From the NCBI GenBank assembly GCA_902464965.1, contig CABQLI010000044.1, positions 1 to 18,018 on the forward strand: 18,018 nt of DNA, written 5' to 3'. The notes under the pieces were generated by a model that saw only the letters and a program-made list of their open reading frames with translations, did not search any database and had not been told where the DNA came from. Both the position numbers and the translations under genes were made by a program. Of this stretch, positions 7,950-15,551 are shown in pieces; position 1 is the first letter of the stretch; each line of letters begins with the position of its first letter. This DNA comes from an uncultured Collinsella sp. (GTDB lineage: Bacteria > Actinomycetota > Coriobacteriia > Coriobacteriales > Coriobacteriaceae).

Positions 7950-8828
7950 ATGACGCAAAACAGCGCCCATACGGGCAAACTCTATGTGGTCGGCACGCCC
8001 ATCGGCAACCTGGGCGACCTGTCTCCGCGCGTTGGCGAGGCCTTTGCCGCTGCCGATGCCATTTGCTGCGAAGACACGCGTGTGACGTCAAAGCTGCTGA
8101 TGCACCTGGGCATTTCCAAGCCGCTTGTCCGTTGCGACGAGAATGTGATCGCCAGCCGCGCCGCCGGCCTGGTCGACCGTCTGCTGGCGGGGGAGACCCT
8201 CGCCTTTGCCTCGGACGCTGGCATGCCGAGCGTGTCCGATCCCGGCCAGGCGCTGGTCGAGGCGGCGCGTGAGGCCGATGTGCCCGTCGAAGTTATTCCC
8301 GGGCCCTCTGCTTGCGTCACGGCGCTCGTTTCGTCCGGCATTCCCTGCGAGCATTTTTTCTTCGAGGGCTTTTTGGGCCGAAAGCACGGCGACCGCGTGC
8401 GCCGCTTGCAGCGCCTTGCCGTGGTGCCCGGCGCGCTCATCTTCTACGAGTCTCCACATCGCATCGTGGCGACGCTCGAGGCCGTGGCGGAGGTCTTTCC
8501 CCAGCGCGAGGTCGCTGTCTGCCGCGAACTCACCAAGCTGCATGAGGAGGTCTTGCGCGGGCCCGCCGACCAGCTTGCCGAAGAACTGCGTGCTCGTGGC
8601 GAGGTAAAGGGCGAGATTGCGCTGGTTATCGCGCCGCCGAGCGAGGATGAGGAGGCCGGTATCGTGCCGGTTGGCGCCGCGGCAGCGGATCCCGACGAGG
8701 CCCTGCGCGAGGATATCCGCGCCGCGCTCGAGGAGGGGGAGCCCGCGTCTGCGGTGGCCAAGCGCCTGTCTCAGAAGTATTCGCGCCGCAAGCGCGATGT
8801 CTATGCCATGGTGCTCGATATGCAATAG
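7950..8828 (+). CDS. rsmI: RsmI, 16S rRNA C1402 ribose 2'-O-methyltransferase
   Basis: This 292-residue protein carries the tetrapyrrole-methylase fold of RsmI. The N-terminal strand is KLYVVGTPIGNLGD, then CEDTRVTSKLL, FASDAGMPSVSDPG and VIPGPSACVTALVSSG, then the characteristic FLGRKHGDR and FYESPHRI. It methylates the 2'-OH of C1402 in the ribosomal P site with S-adenosylmethionine. The C-terminal region (about 240-292) has the helical tail common in the family (KRLSQKYSRRKRDVYAMVLD). The start follows the GH5-like gene closely with a weak ribosome site, so coupling is likely. rsmI, metG, rsmA and tatD are a well-known translation and maintenance neighbourhood. Confidence 0.95.
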   Translation: MTQNSAHTGKLYVVGTPIGNLGDLSPRVGEAFAAADAICCEDTRVTSKLLMHLGISKPLVRCDENVIASRAAGLVDRLLAGETLAFASDAGMPSVSDPGQALVEAAREADVPVEVIPGPSACVTALVSSGIPCEHFFFEGFLGRKHGDRVRRLQRLAVVPGALIFYESPHRIVATLEAVAEVFPQREVAVCRELTKLHEEVLRGPADQLAEELRARGEVKGEIALVIAPPSEDEEAGIVPVGAAAADPDEALREDIRAALEEGEPASAVAKRLSQKYSRRKRDVYAMVLDMQ

Positions 8829-8897
8829 ATGGAGGATATCCAGCCCTTGCGCTAGAATCATCCTCTGTATGCAACGTTTTTCTGGAGGACAAACCCC

Positions 8898-10499
8898 ATG
8901 GATCAAAGCAAGCCTTCGTTCTTTATCACGACGCCCATCTACTACGTCAACGCCGATCCGCACCTGGGCACGGCTTATTCCACCATCATCGCCGACGTTC
9001 AGGCTCGCTATCGCCGTTCCGCCGGCTATAACGTCAAGTTCCTGACCGGCATGGACGAGCACGGCGAGAAGGTCGCCGAGGCCGCAGCCAAGCACAACAT
9101 GACGCCGCAGGAGTGGACCGACAGCCAGGCTCCGCACTTCAAGGAGCTTTGGAGCAAGCTCGAGATCTCCAACGACGACTTCATCCGCACCACCGAGCCG
9201 CGCCAGCATCATGCCGTGCAGTACCTGTGGGAGCGCATGAAGGAGTCCGGTTACCTGTATAAGGGCAGCTACGACGGCTGGTATTGCGTGCCTGATGAGA
9301 CCTACTTCACCGATACACAGGTCCAGAAGGGCGACGAGGAGTACGGCAGCGTCGGCCAGCACCTGTGCCCCGACTGCCACCGTCCGCTTGAGCGCGTGCA
9401 GGAGGAGTCCTACTTCTTTAAGCTTTCCGCTTTCCAGGACAAGCTGCTCAAGCTCTATGACGAGCACCCCGACTTTGTCGAGCCTGCGTTCCGCATGAAC
9501 GAGGTTCGCAGCTTTGTCGAGGGCGGCCTTAATGACCTTTCCGTGAGCCGTACGAGCTTCGACTGGGGCATCCAGGTTCCGTTTGACGAGGGCCATGTGA
9601 CCTATGTATGGTTCGACGCGCTGCTCAACTATATGACGGCCGTCGGCTATGGTGTCGACACCGACGAGGCGCGTGCCGAGCTGGCCTATCGCTGGCCCGC
9701 GCAGTTCCACATCGTGGGTAAGGACATCATTCGCTTCCACTGCGTCATTTGGCCCGCCATGCTCATGGCCATCGGCGAGGCCCTGCCCGAGCACGTCTTT
9801 GCCCACGGCTTCCTGACCGTGCGCAATGCCGAGACTGGCAAGGCCGAGAAGATGTCCAAGAGCCGCGGCAACGCCATCGCTCCGCAGGACGTTATCGACA
9901 TGCTGGGCGTCGAGGGCTATCGCTATTACTTCATGACCGACGTGGTTCCCGGCACCGACGGCGCCATCAGCTTCGATCGCATGGAGCAGGTCTACAACGC
10001 CGACTTGGCCAACAGCTGGGGCAACCTCATCTCGCGTTCGCTCAACATGAGCGGCAAGTACTTTGACGGTTGCGCGCCTGCCAAGCCCGCGTCGTTCGAT
10101 ACGTTTGACAACCCTCTGGCAAAGATCGCCGACGGTCTGGTTGAGCGCTACATGGCCAAGATGGACGTGCTCGATTACGGCGGAGCCAAGGATGAGGTCA
10201 TGGAGCTCATCCATGCTGCCAACCACTACATCGAGGACTCCGAGCCCTGGGCGCTTGCCAAGGACGAGGCCAAGGCTGACGAGCTGGCGTTCGTGATCTA
10301 CAACCTGCTCGAGGCCATCCGCATTGCCGCTCACCTGCTGATGCCGCTCATGCCTCAGACTTCCGTCGAGGCCCTGCGCCGCCTGTCCTGTGAGAACGAG
10401 GCCGCGAGCGACGACCTCAAGGGCATTTGCGCTTGGGGCCTGCTTGCCGGTGGTCAGCCCGTTGAGAAGGGTGAGCCGCTGTTCCCGCGTCTGGGCTAA
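8898..10499 (+). CDS. metG: MetG, methionyl-tRNA synthetase
   Basis: This 533-residue class I synthetase charges tRNA-Met. The HIGH-like motif is HLGT (residues 22-25) after TTPIYYVNADP, and KMSKS lies at 318-322 (EKMSKSRGN). The connective-peptide knuckle reads WYCVPDE, then CPDC, so one of the four usual zinc cysteines is Asp. This places it between zinc and zinc-free MetRS forms. There is no C-terminal tRNA-binding (Arc1p-like) domain. CTGGAGGA lies about 10 bases before ATG 8898. The short gap after rsmI includes TAGAAT (8853-8858), a possible -10, so it may have its own promoter. The long antisense frame opposite it is not a gene. Confidence 0.96.
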   Translation: MDQSKPSFFITTPIYYVNADPHLGTAYSTIIADVQARYRRSAGYNVKFLTGMDEHGEKVAEAAAKHNMTPQEWTDSQAPHFKELWSKLEISNDDFIRTTEPRQHHAVQYLWERMKESGYLYKGSYDGWYCVPDETYFTDTQVQKGDEEYGSVGQHLCPDCHRPLERVQEESYFFKLSAFQDKLLKLYDEHPDFVEPAFRMNEVRSFVEGGLNDLSVSRTSFDWGIQVPFDEGHVTYVWFDALLNYMTAVGYGVDTDEARAELAYRWPAQFHIVGKDIIRFHCVIWPAMLMAIGEALPEHVFAHGFLTVRNAETGKAEKMSKSRGNAIAPQDVIDMLGVEGYRYYFMTDVVPGTDGAISFDRMEQVYNADLANSWGNLISRSLNMSGKYFDGCAPAKPASFDTFDNPLAKIADGLVERYMAKMDVLDYGGAKDEVMELIHAANHYIEDSEPWALAKDEAKADELAFVIYNLLEAIRIAAHLLMPLMPQTSVEALRRLSCENEAASDDLKGICAWGLLAGGQPVEKGEPLFPRLG

Positions 10500-10536
10500 G
10501 ACGCCGCGCCATATCGGCAATTTGCTGTTTAGATGT

Positions 10537-10568
10537 AAGGGCATGGCCGCAACGGTCCATGCCCTTTT
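10537..10568 (+). terminator. intrinsic terminator after metG
   Basis: A 10-bp perfect stem AAGGGCATGG/CCATGCCCTT encloses CCGCAACGGT and runs into TTTT (10565-10568). It separates metG from rsmA, which has its own strong ribosome site (AAGGAGG). Confidence 0.8.
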
Positions 10569-10604
10569 GTTTCAAGACGCCGCCATCATGCTAAGGAGGC
10601 AACC

Positions 10605-11465
10605 ATGACAACTTCGCCTTTGGCAAACCCCACGGCCACCAGGGAGCTGCTGGAGGAGTTTGGCCTTGCGACCAAGCATCGCCTGGGCCAGAACTTTCTA
10701 GTCGACAATCATGTGATCGAGCGTATCTGCGAGCTTGCCGAGCTTGCAGGTGACGAGCGCGTACTCGAGGTGGGTCCGGGTTGCGGCACGTTGACACTTG
10801 CGTTGCTGCAGGAAGCGGCGTGCGTTACGTCCATTGAGGCCGATCCTGAGCTCGAACCGGTGCTCGACGCCCACGCCGCCGACTATGCCAACTTCCGCTT
10901 TATCATGGGCGACGCGCTCAAGGTGGGCCCGGAGCAGATTGAGCAGGCTGCGGGCGGTGAGCCGACGGTGTTTGTCGCGAACCTGCCCTATAACGTGGCG
11001 GCGACGATCATCCTGCAGTTCTTCCAGACGATGCCCGCGCTCAAGCGCGCCGTCGTCATGGTTCAAAAGGAGGTTGCCGATCGCATTGCCGCAACGCCGG
11101 GCAACAAGACCTATGGCGGCTATACGGCAAAGCTCGGCCTGTATGCGCAGGTGACGGGTCGTTTTGAGGTGCCGCCGCGTTGCTTTATGCCGGCGCCGCA
11201 CGTGGACTCGGCCGTCGTGCGTATCGACCGTGTTGACGGCGTGGTGCCCGAGGGGCTCGATCGCGAATTTGTGGCCCGCGTGATTGATGCTGCATTTGCT
11301 CAGCGTCGCAAGACCATCCGCAATTCCATGAGTGCCAACGGCTTTGCCAAGGACGTGCTCGATGCCGCCTTTGAGGCTTGCGGTATCGCACCAACCACGC
11401 GCGCCGAGACGCTTGATGTTGCTGACTTTGTCCGTCTGGCCCAGGAGCTAATCCATGATGCCTAA
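10605..11465 (+). CDS. rsmA: RsmA (KsgA), 16S rRNA A1518/A1519 dimethyltransferase
   Basis: This 286-residue protein shows the family order KHRLGQNFLVD, then the SAM-binding LEVGPGCGTLT, the acidic residue in IEADPELEPVL, GDAL, and catalytic NLPYNVAA. The C-terminal part includes the conserved FMPAPHVDSAVV and QRRKTIRNSM. It adds two methyl groups to each of two adjacent adenines near the 3' end of 16S rRNA, a late step in 30S assembly. CTAAGGAGG precedes ATG 10605 by a short spacer. tatD begins inside its last codons (11-base overlap), so the two are co-translated. Confidence 0.97.
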   Translation: MTTSPLANPTATRELLEEFGLATKHRLGQNFLVDNHVIERICELAELAGDERVLEVGPGCGTLTLALLQEAACVTSIEADPELEPVLDAHAADYANFRFIMGDALKVGPEQIEQAAGGEPTVFVANLPYNVAATIILQFFQTMPALKRAVVMVQKEVADRIAATPGNKTYGGYTAKLGLYAQVTGRFEVPPRCFMPAPHVDSAVVRIDRVDGVVPEGLDREFVARVIDAAFAQRRKTIRNSMSANGFAKDVLDAAFEACGIAPTTRAETLDVADFVRLAQELIHDA

Positions 11466-12372
11466 TGCCGAACGCGTGACGTTTACCAAGAAAAAGAAGA
11501 CGGTTGCTTGTCCCGTGCCCTTGGCACCGCTTGCCGACACGCATGCGCATCTGCTTTCGTTCTGGGGCAAGGATGTGCCTGAGACGCTCGTGCGTGCCAA
11601 GGCGGCGGGCGTCGACCTGTTGGTGACGATGTTCGACCCCATCGCTGATAAACGCAGTGTGACGGACTATAGCGACTGGCTGACGCGCGAGATTCTGCCG
11701 ATGCAGGATATCCCGCAGATCAAGTATCTTGCCGGCGTGCATCCGTATGGCGCGCCGGACTATGCCGACGACGTTCACGCACAGGTCGTTGCCGCACTCG
11801 ATGATCCCTTATGCGCCGGTATTGGCGAAATCGGCCTGGACTACCACATGGACTATGACGACGATATCGCGCCGGCACCCCATAACGTGCAGATTGACTG
11901 CATGGCGCGCCAGCTCGAGCTTGCCGTGTGCCGTAACGTGCCGGTGGAGCTGCATCTGCGTCACGAGGACACGGACCAGGAGCGTACCTCGCACGTGGAC
12001 GCCTACAACGTGCTTCGTGAGGTGGGCGTGCCCCAGGCCGGTTGTGTGCTGCACTGCTTTGGCGAGGACCGCGCCACGATGGAGCGCTTTGTGGAGCTGG
12101 GCTGCTATATCGCCTATGGTGGTGCGGCCACCTTTAAGCGCAACGACGACGTGCGCGAGGCATTTGCGGCAACCCCACTCGATCGAATTATGTTCGAGAC
12201 GGATTGCCCGTATATGGCTCCGGAGCCCATTCGCGGTCTTGAATGCGAGCCCGCAATGATCTCCATTACGGCAAACGCGCTGGTTAACGACCGTGTCGAT
12301 CGCACTGGTGAGGACGCCGAAACAATCGCGCAAGCCGCTTGGGAGAATGCCTGCAAACTTTTTCAAAAATAG
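11455..12372 (+). CDS. tatD: TatD-family metal-dependent hydrolase
   Basis: This 305-residue TIM-barrel nuclease-like protein has all metal ligand motifs of the TatD family: DTHAH near residue 33, GEIGLDYH, ELHLRHE, VLHCF and the terminal ETDCPYMAP. Family members act as 3'-5' exonucleases or in DNA repair and quality control; the substrate here cannot be read from sequence. The N terminus is longer than usual by about 25 residues and is basic (FTKKKKT). It starts within the end of rsmA at ATGATG (11455 or 11458). It ends 43 bases before tRNA-Leu, and its last codons supply the A/T-rich tract upstream of that tRNA's promoter. Confidence 0.93.
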   Translation: MMPNAERVTFTKKKKTVACPVPLAPLADTHAHLLSFWGKDVPETLVRAKAAGVDLLVTMFDPIADKRSVTDYSDWLTREILPMQDIPQIKYLAGVHPYGAPDYADDVHAQVVAALDDPLCAGIGEIGLDYHMDYDDDIAPAPHNVQIDCMARQLELAVCRNVPVELHLRHEDTDQERTSHVDAYNVLREVGVPQAGCVLHCFGEDRATMERFVELGCYIAYGGAATFKRNDDVREAFAATPLDRIMFETDCPYMAPEPIRGLECEPAMISITANALVNDRVDRTGEDAETIAQAAWENACKLFQK

Positions 12373-12375
12373 TTC

Positions 12376-12404
12376 TTGCGTTCGTGGTGGCGCTCCGTTA
12401 TTCT
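12376..12404 (+). promoter_or_regulatory. tRNA-Leu promoter
   Basis: TTGCGT (12376-12381) and TATTCT (12399-12404) have a 17-base spacer, and the tRNA starts 12 bases after the -10. An A/T tract within the tatD end (about 12358-12371) lies just upstream, like an UP element. Confidence 0.7.
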
Positions 12405-12415
12405 AATTCCTGCAC

Positions 12416-12502
12416 GCGGGCGTGGCGGAATTGGCAGACGCGTACGGTTCAGGTCCGTATGGGGGCAACCCCATGAAGGTTCAAGTCCTTTCGCCCGCAC
12501 CA
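12416..12502 (+). tRNA. tRNA-Leu (CAG anticodon)
   Basis: A class II tRNA with acceptor stem GCGGGCG/CGCCCGC (all seven paired). The anticodon stem TACGG/CCGTA encloses TTCAGGT with anticodon CAG. The long variable arm is TGGGG-GCAA-CCCCA, and the T-loop is TTCAAGT. CCA is encoded (12500-12502). Its last 18 nt begin the tandem repeat array. Confidence 0.97.
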
Positions 12503-12513
12503 TTGAATGAAAG

Positions 12514-12539
12514 AGCTCCCAGCAATGGGAGCTTTTTTG
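12514..12539 (+). terminator. intrinsic terminator of tRNA-Leu (copy 1)
   Basis: Stem AGCTCCCA/TGGGAGCT with a GCAA tetraloop, followed by a T6 run. Identical copies recur at 12703-12728 and 12892-12917. Confidence 0.93.
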
Positions 12540-12556
12540 TTATGGGCCCATCGCAG

Positions 12557-12568
12557 GGACTTGAACCT
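12557..12568 (+). other. inverted copy of the tRNA-Leu T-arm
   Basis: GGACTTGAACCT is the exact reverse complement of tRNA-Leu 12477-12488. It uses the Leu-specific TTCAAGT loop rather than the TTCGA form of the other two tRNAs. It is repeated at 12746-12757. Confidence 0.85.
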
Positions 12569-12673
12569 GTGAAGGAGCGAGCGTAAAGAAAACGCGGAGC
12601 GTTTTTAGCGAGCTGGCGAGGGCGCCGGCAGGCGGCCGAAGCCGGTGCGGATCCGCGCAGCGGATACGCGGAC

Positions 12674-12862
12674 GTCCTTTCGCCCGCACCATTGAATGAA
12701 AGAGCTCCCAGCAATGGGAGCTTTTTTGTTATGGGCCCATCGCAGGGACTTGAACCTGTGAAGGAGCGAGCGTAAAGAAAACGCGGAGCGTTTTTAGCGA
12801 GCTGGCGAGGGCGCCGGCAGGCGGCCGAAGCCGGTGCGGATCCGCGCAGCGGATACGCGGAC
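12674..12862 (+). repeat. tRNA-tail repeat unit 2 behind tRNA-Leu (189 bp)
   Basis: An exact tandem copy of 12485-12673. Perfect identity suggests recent amplification or ongoing conversion. The 63-codon period (189/3) makes an open frame on the - strand that repeats a peptide, but this is a by-product of the period. Confidence 0.95.
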
Positions 12863-12926
12863 GTCCTTTCGCCCGCACCATTGAATGAAAGAGCTCCCAG
12901 CAATGGGAGCTTTTTTGTTATGGGCC
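12863..12926 (+). repeat. partial tRNA-tail repeat unit 3 behind tRNA-Leu
   Basis: The first 64 bases of the unit are repeated (tail, terminator and TTATGGGCC), then the sequence diverges. The array therefore ends in a terminator, as the Phe array does. Confidence 0.93.
12892..12917 (+). terminator. last terminator of the tRNA-Leu array
   Basis: Third identical copy of the GCAA-loop stem and T run; it closes the array. Confidence 0.88.
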
Positions 12927-12968
12927 GTTTTTGGCAGATTTGACATATCGATTTCGCGCGGTAGATGC

Positions 12969-13194
12969 CCCTGTGGTCAAAAAGTGGCAAATATGAGTAC
13001 TGACATGAAAATAGAGACATTTCATGAAGCCATTTTTGCTCATTTTACGCAACAGATGTACGCTAATTTGGCTCAACCTTGAGACAAAATGAAGTAATTT
13101 CGATAGACCTCGGGTTCAACGAGGCGATTTTGACCCAAATACGCTGTTACTAAACTGGTAACAGTACTCATATTTGGCCTTTTTTGACCACGGG
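12969..13194. mobile_element. MITE-like element with ~30-bp terminal inverted repeats
   Basis: The ends 12974-13001 and 13163-13190 are reverse complements with about three mismatches over 28 bases, including GTGGTCAAAAA and AAATATGAGTACT. Pairing extends outward to 12969 and 13194 with one bulged base. The interior is AT-rich compared with the flanks. It holds smaller hairpins, CTGTTAC/GTAACAG (13144-13150 with 13158-13164) and CCTCG/CGAGG (13108-13112 with 13120-13124), and has no credible gene. No target duplication is obvious. It could instead be a large folded regulatory or terminating structure; no transposase is present to name a parent family. Confidence 0.6.
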
Positions 13195-13207
13195 TCCTCT
13201 TGTTGGT

Positions 13208-13236
13208 GTCACACGGCTGCTTCGTGCGGGTATCCT
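13208..13236 (+). promoter_or_regulatory. possible promoter of the SPFH gene
   Basis: TATCCT (13231-13236) is a plausible -10 with a poor -35 (GTCACA, 13208-13213) at 17 bases. The site lies between the MITE-like element and the gene start. Confidence 0.35.
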
Positions 13237-13268
13237 AATGCCAACGTGTGCCTATCAGAGGAGAGACC

Positions 13269-14207
13269 ATGCTGTTGTCCGGTATCATCGCCGCTCTTAC
13301 CAGCCTTTTGATTCCCATCATCATCCTGTTGCTGCTGCTTCCCAACGCCTGCTATGTCGTTGAACAACAGCATGCCGTGATCATCGAGCGCCTGGGCAAG
13401 TTCAATCGCATCGTCAATGCGGGCTTCCACATGAAGGTACCCGTGATCGACCGCAAGGCCGCCACGGTGAGTCTGCGCACCATGAAAAACGGTTTTGGCA
13501 TCGACGTTAAGACCCAGGACAACGTGACCATCGGCCTTGAGGTCTCTGCTCAGTACCACGTGAGCTATGACATGGGCGCCGGCCCGGCAGATTCGGGTAT
13601 CTACAAGAGCTACTACATGCTGCAGGAGCCCGTCGACCAGATGCGTGACTTCATCACCGACGCGCTGCGCTCTTCGATTCCCGTCTACACACTCGATGAG
13701 GTCTTTGCCAAGAAGGATGACATCGCCAAGGATGTCAACGCTACCGTTTCCGAGCAGATGGCCGCCTACGGCTTCACCCTCGTGTCGACGCTCATCACCA
13801 AAATCGCACTGCCGACCGAGGTTGAGAACTCCATGAACGACATCAACGCCGCCCAGCGCAAGCGCGCTGCGGCACAGGAGCTCGCTGAGGCCGACCGCAT
13901 CAAGCGCGTCACCGAGGCGACCGCCGAGGCTGAGGCTATGGAAAAGGCGGGCGAGGGCATCGCCAACCAGCGCAAGGCGATCGCGCTGGGCATTAAGGAC
14001 TCGCTCGAGATTATCCAGGAGACAGGTGTTGGCAACGATGAGGCCAACCAGCTGTTCATGTTTACGCAGTGGTCCGAGATGATGACGGAGTTCGCTCGCA
14101 CGGGTAAAACCTCGACGGTCGTGCTGCCGAGCGATTTCTCGCAGTCGGCCTCGATGTTCGAGCAGATGCTGACAGCCAGCAAAGTTCAAAACGATTCGAA
14201 GGAGTAG
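13269..14207 (+). CDS. SPFH/band-7 (stomatin-like) membrane protein
   Basis: This 312-residue protein has an N-terminal membrane segment (residues 3-25), then the SPFH domain (VVEQQHAVIIERLGKFNRIV, HMKVPVIDRKA, VSLRTM). It ends in an Ala/Glu-rich coiled coil (about 195-240, AAQRKRAAAQELAEADRIK). Stomatin-like proteins form oligomeric rings and membrane microdomains and often work with an NfeD partner, but no NfeD gene is beside it. ATG 13269 is chosen because GAGGAGAG sits just upstream; the in-frame ATG at 13248 lacks such a site. The stop is 6 bases before rlmH, so the two may be co-transcribed. Confidence 0.9.
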   Translation: MLLSGIIAALTSLLIPIIILLLLLPNACYVVEQQHAVIIERLGKFNRIVNAGFHMKVPVIDRKAATVSLRTMKNGFGIDVKTQDNVTIGLEVSAQYHVSYDMGAGPADSGIYKSYYMLQEPVDQMRDFITDALRSSIPVYTLDEVFAKKDDIAKDVNATVSEQMAAYGFTLVSTLITKIALPTEVENSMNDINAAQRKRAAAQELAEADRIKRVTEATAEAEAMEKAGEGIANQRKAIALGIKDSLEIIQETGVGNDEANQLFMFTQWSEMMTEFARTGKTSTVVLPSDFSQSASMFEQMLTASKVQNDSKE

Positions 14208-14213
14208 ACACGC

Positions 14214-14684
14214 GTGAAATACACCGTCGTTTGCGTCGGTAAGCTCAAGGAGCGCTTTTGGAAGGACGCGTGCGCCGAGTACACCAAGCGCCTAGGTGCC
14301 TATGCCAAGGTGGATATCCGCGAGGTGGCCGATATCGACCCGGCTAAGGCGGGCGGCGTGGATGCCGCGCGCGACAAGGAGGGAGCGGCGATTCTTGCTG
14401 CCTTGCCGCCTCGAGCGCATGTGATCCTGCTGGCCATTGAGGGCAAAGAGCGCTCGAGCGAGGAGCTTTCGGCGCGGCTCGATGATCTTATGCTGCGAGG
14501 CAATAGCGACATCGCCTTTGTGATTGGCGGATCGGACGGCGTGAGCGATGACGTGCGCGCACGAGCCGACGAGATGCTCAGCTTTGGACGTATTACCTTG
14601 CCGCATAACTTGGCGCGCGTGGTGCTGCTGGAGCAAATCTATCGCGCCTGCAAGATCAGCCGAGGCGAGCCGTATCACAAATAG
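14214..14684 (+). CDS. rlmH: RlmH, 23S rRNA pseudouridine-1915 N3-methyltransferase
   Basis: This 156-residue SPOUT methyltransferase starts at GTG 14214 (MKYTVVCVGKLKE) behind AAGGAG. Family signatures are VILLAIEGKERSSEE, AFVIGGSDGVSDDV, and the C-terminal LPHNLARVVLLEQIYRACKI followed by the terminal GEPYHK. The C-terminal knot binds S-adenosylmethionine, and the enzyme acts as a homodimer on assembled 70S ribosomes. The length is typical for the family. It is the second gene after the SPFH protein, and proC follows after 73 bases. Confidence 0.96.
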   Translation: MKYTVVCVGKLKERFWKDACAEYTKRLGAYAKVDIREVADIDPAKAGGVDAARDKEGAAILAALPPRAHVILLAIEGKERSSEELSARLDDLMLRGNSDIAFVIGGSDGVSDDVRARADEMLSFGRITLPHNLARVVLLEQIYRACKISRGEPYHK

Positions 14685-14757
14685 GTTGGCAATACGAAAC
14701 AATGGCGTGGGACAATACCTTTCGTTTTGAGGAATGTGTCTGAAAGGACTATGCGAT

Positions 14758-15528
14758 ATGAAGATTGGATTTGTCGGTTTTGGCAATATGGCGAGCGCTA
14801 TGGCCGATGGCTGGATCGCTGCCGGTGTAGCTGCGAGCGACATGTGCGCCTGCGCGGGTCGCTACGACGCACTGGTTGAGCGCTGCGAGGCGCGCGGCAT
14901 GGTCGCCTGCCATGATGCCGCCGAGGTTGTCGCCGCATCCGATATCGTGGTCGCTGCGGTCAAACCGTACATGATCGAGAAGGTATTCGCCCCGCTCAAG
15001 GACATTCTTGCCGACAAGGTCGTTCTGTCGGTTGCCTGGACTTGGGACAGTGCCAAGTGGGAGCAGGTCCTGCCGGGCGTCGCGCACATCTCGACGGTGC
15101 CCAACACACCGGTTTCGGTGGGCGAGGGCGTCATCGCCTGCGAGAAGGCTTCCACGCTTAGTGATGAGCAGAGCGCAGTGGTGCTTGATCTGCTTGGCAA
15201 GCTCGGTGCGGTGGTCGAGCTCGATACGAGCCTGCTGTTCGTGGGCGGCACGGTGGGTGGTTGCGCTCCGGCATTTGTCGCCATGGCAATCGAGGCCCTG
15301 GGCGATGCAGCGGTCAAGCACGGTATCCCGCGTGCCGATGCCTATCGCATTGTGAGCCAGATGGTGCTGGGTACGGCAAAGCTGCAGCTTGCAACTGGCC
15401 AGCATCCTGCGGCGATGAAGGATGCCGTATGCTCGCCCGGTGGTGCCACCATCAAGGGCGTCGTTGCGCTCGAGGACGCCGGCATGCGCAGCGCCCTGGT
15501 CAAGGCAATCGACGCAACTCTCCAGTAA
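14758..15528 (+). CDS. proC: ProC, pyrroline-5-carboxylate reductase
   Basis: This 256-residue enzyme makes L-proline from pyrroline-5-carboxylate with NAD(P)H. The N-terminal Rossmann motif is KIGFVGFGNMASAM. The mid-region has STVPNTPVSVGEG, and the C-terminal dimer domain includes GTVGGCAPAFVAMAIEAL and VCSPGGATIKGVVALED, both diagnostic. ATG 14758 follows AAAGGA at a good distance; the upstream in-frame ATG 14734 would add eight unlikely residues. A hairpin (AACCTG/CAGGTT, 15529-15551) directly follows the stop and also overlaps the stop of the small gene on the other strand. Confidence 0.95.
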   Translation: MKIGFVGFGNMASAMADGWIAAGVAASDMCACAGRYDALVERCEARGMVACHDAAEVVAASDIVVAAVKPYMIEKVFAPLKDILADKVVLSVAWTWDSAKWEQVLPGVAHISTVPNTPVSVGEGVIACEKASTLSDEQSAVVLDLLGKLGAVVELDTSLLFVGGTVGGCAPAFVAMAIEALGDAAVKHGIPRADAYRIVSQMVLGTAKLQLATGQHPAAMKDAVCSPGGATIKGVVALEDAGMRSALVKAIDATLQ

Positions 15529-15551
15529 AACCTGTCCCTTTTTGGCAGGTT
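15529..15551. terminator. hairpin between convergent proC and the small - strand gene
   Basis: AACCTG/CAGGTT with inner CC/GG and a CTTTTT loop. The T run is in the loop, not after the stem, so it is not a classic terminator. It may end transcription from both sides or protect 3' ends. Confidence 0.4.

Larger units (their letters stand above)
12485..12673 (+). repeat. tRNA-tail repeat unit 1 behind tRNA-Leu (189 bp)
   Basis: The unit starts in the tRNA at GTCCTTTCG. It contains the tail with CCA, a GCAA-loop terminator (12514-12539), the inverted T-arm (12557-12568), and a core with AAAACGC-GGA-GCGTTTT (12589-12605). An outer stem AGCGAGC/GCGAGCT (12576-12582 with 12608-12614) includes tandem G-A pairs. 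A GCCGG-rich stem follows, then TCCGCGC/ACGCGGA (12652-12658 with 12666-12672). The next copy begins at once. The two full units are base-for-base identical. Confidence 0.95.

Noticed and set aside
8088..10544. An 818-codon open frame on the - strand opposite rsmI and metG
   Set aside because: It mirrors two clear housekeeping genes. Long antisense frames are common in high-GC DNA because stops are rare in the complementary phase, and its low-complexity His/Arg/Leu/Val-rich sequence matches no family.
12485..12926. Attachment sites of an integrated island at tRNA-Leu
   Set aside because: Direct copies of the tRNA tail are only 189 bp apart with no integrase or cargo, and the same layout recurs at two other tRNAs, so this is a repeat family and not an island border.
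12485..12926. CRISPR-like array
   Set aside because: Units are about 189 bp and fully identical, with no short repeats separated by variable spacers.
12481..13020. An open frame on the - strand with a repeated 63-residue peptide across the tRNA-Leu array
   Set aside because: The peptide repeat follows from the 189-bp DNA period, the frame runs through terminators and tRNA sequence, and the sister arrays (186 and 190 bp) do not keep a matching frame.
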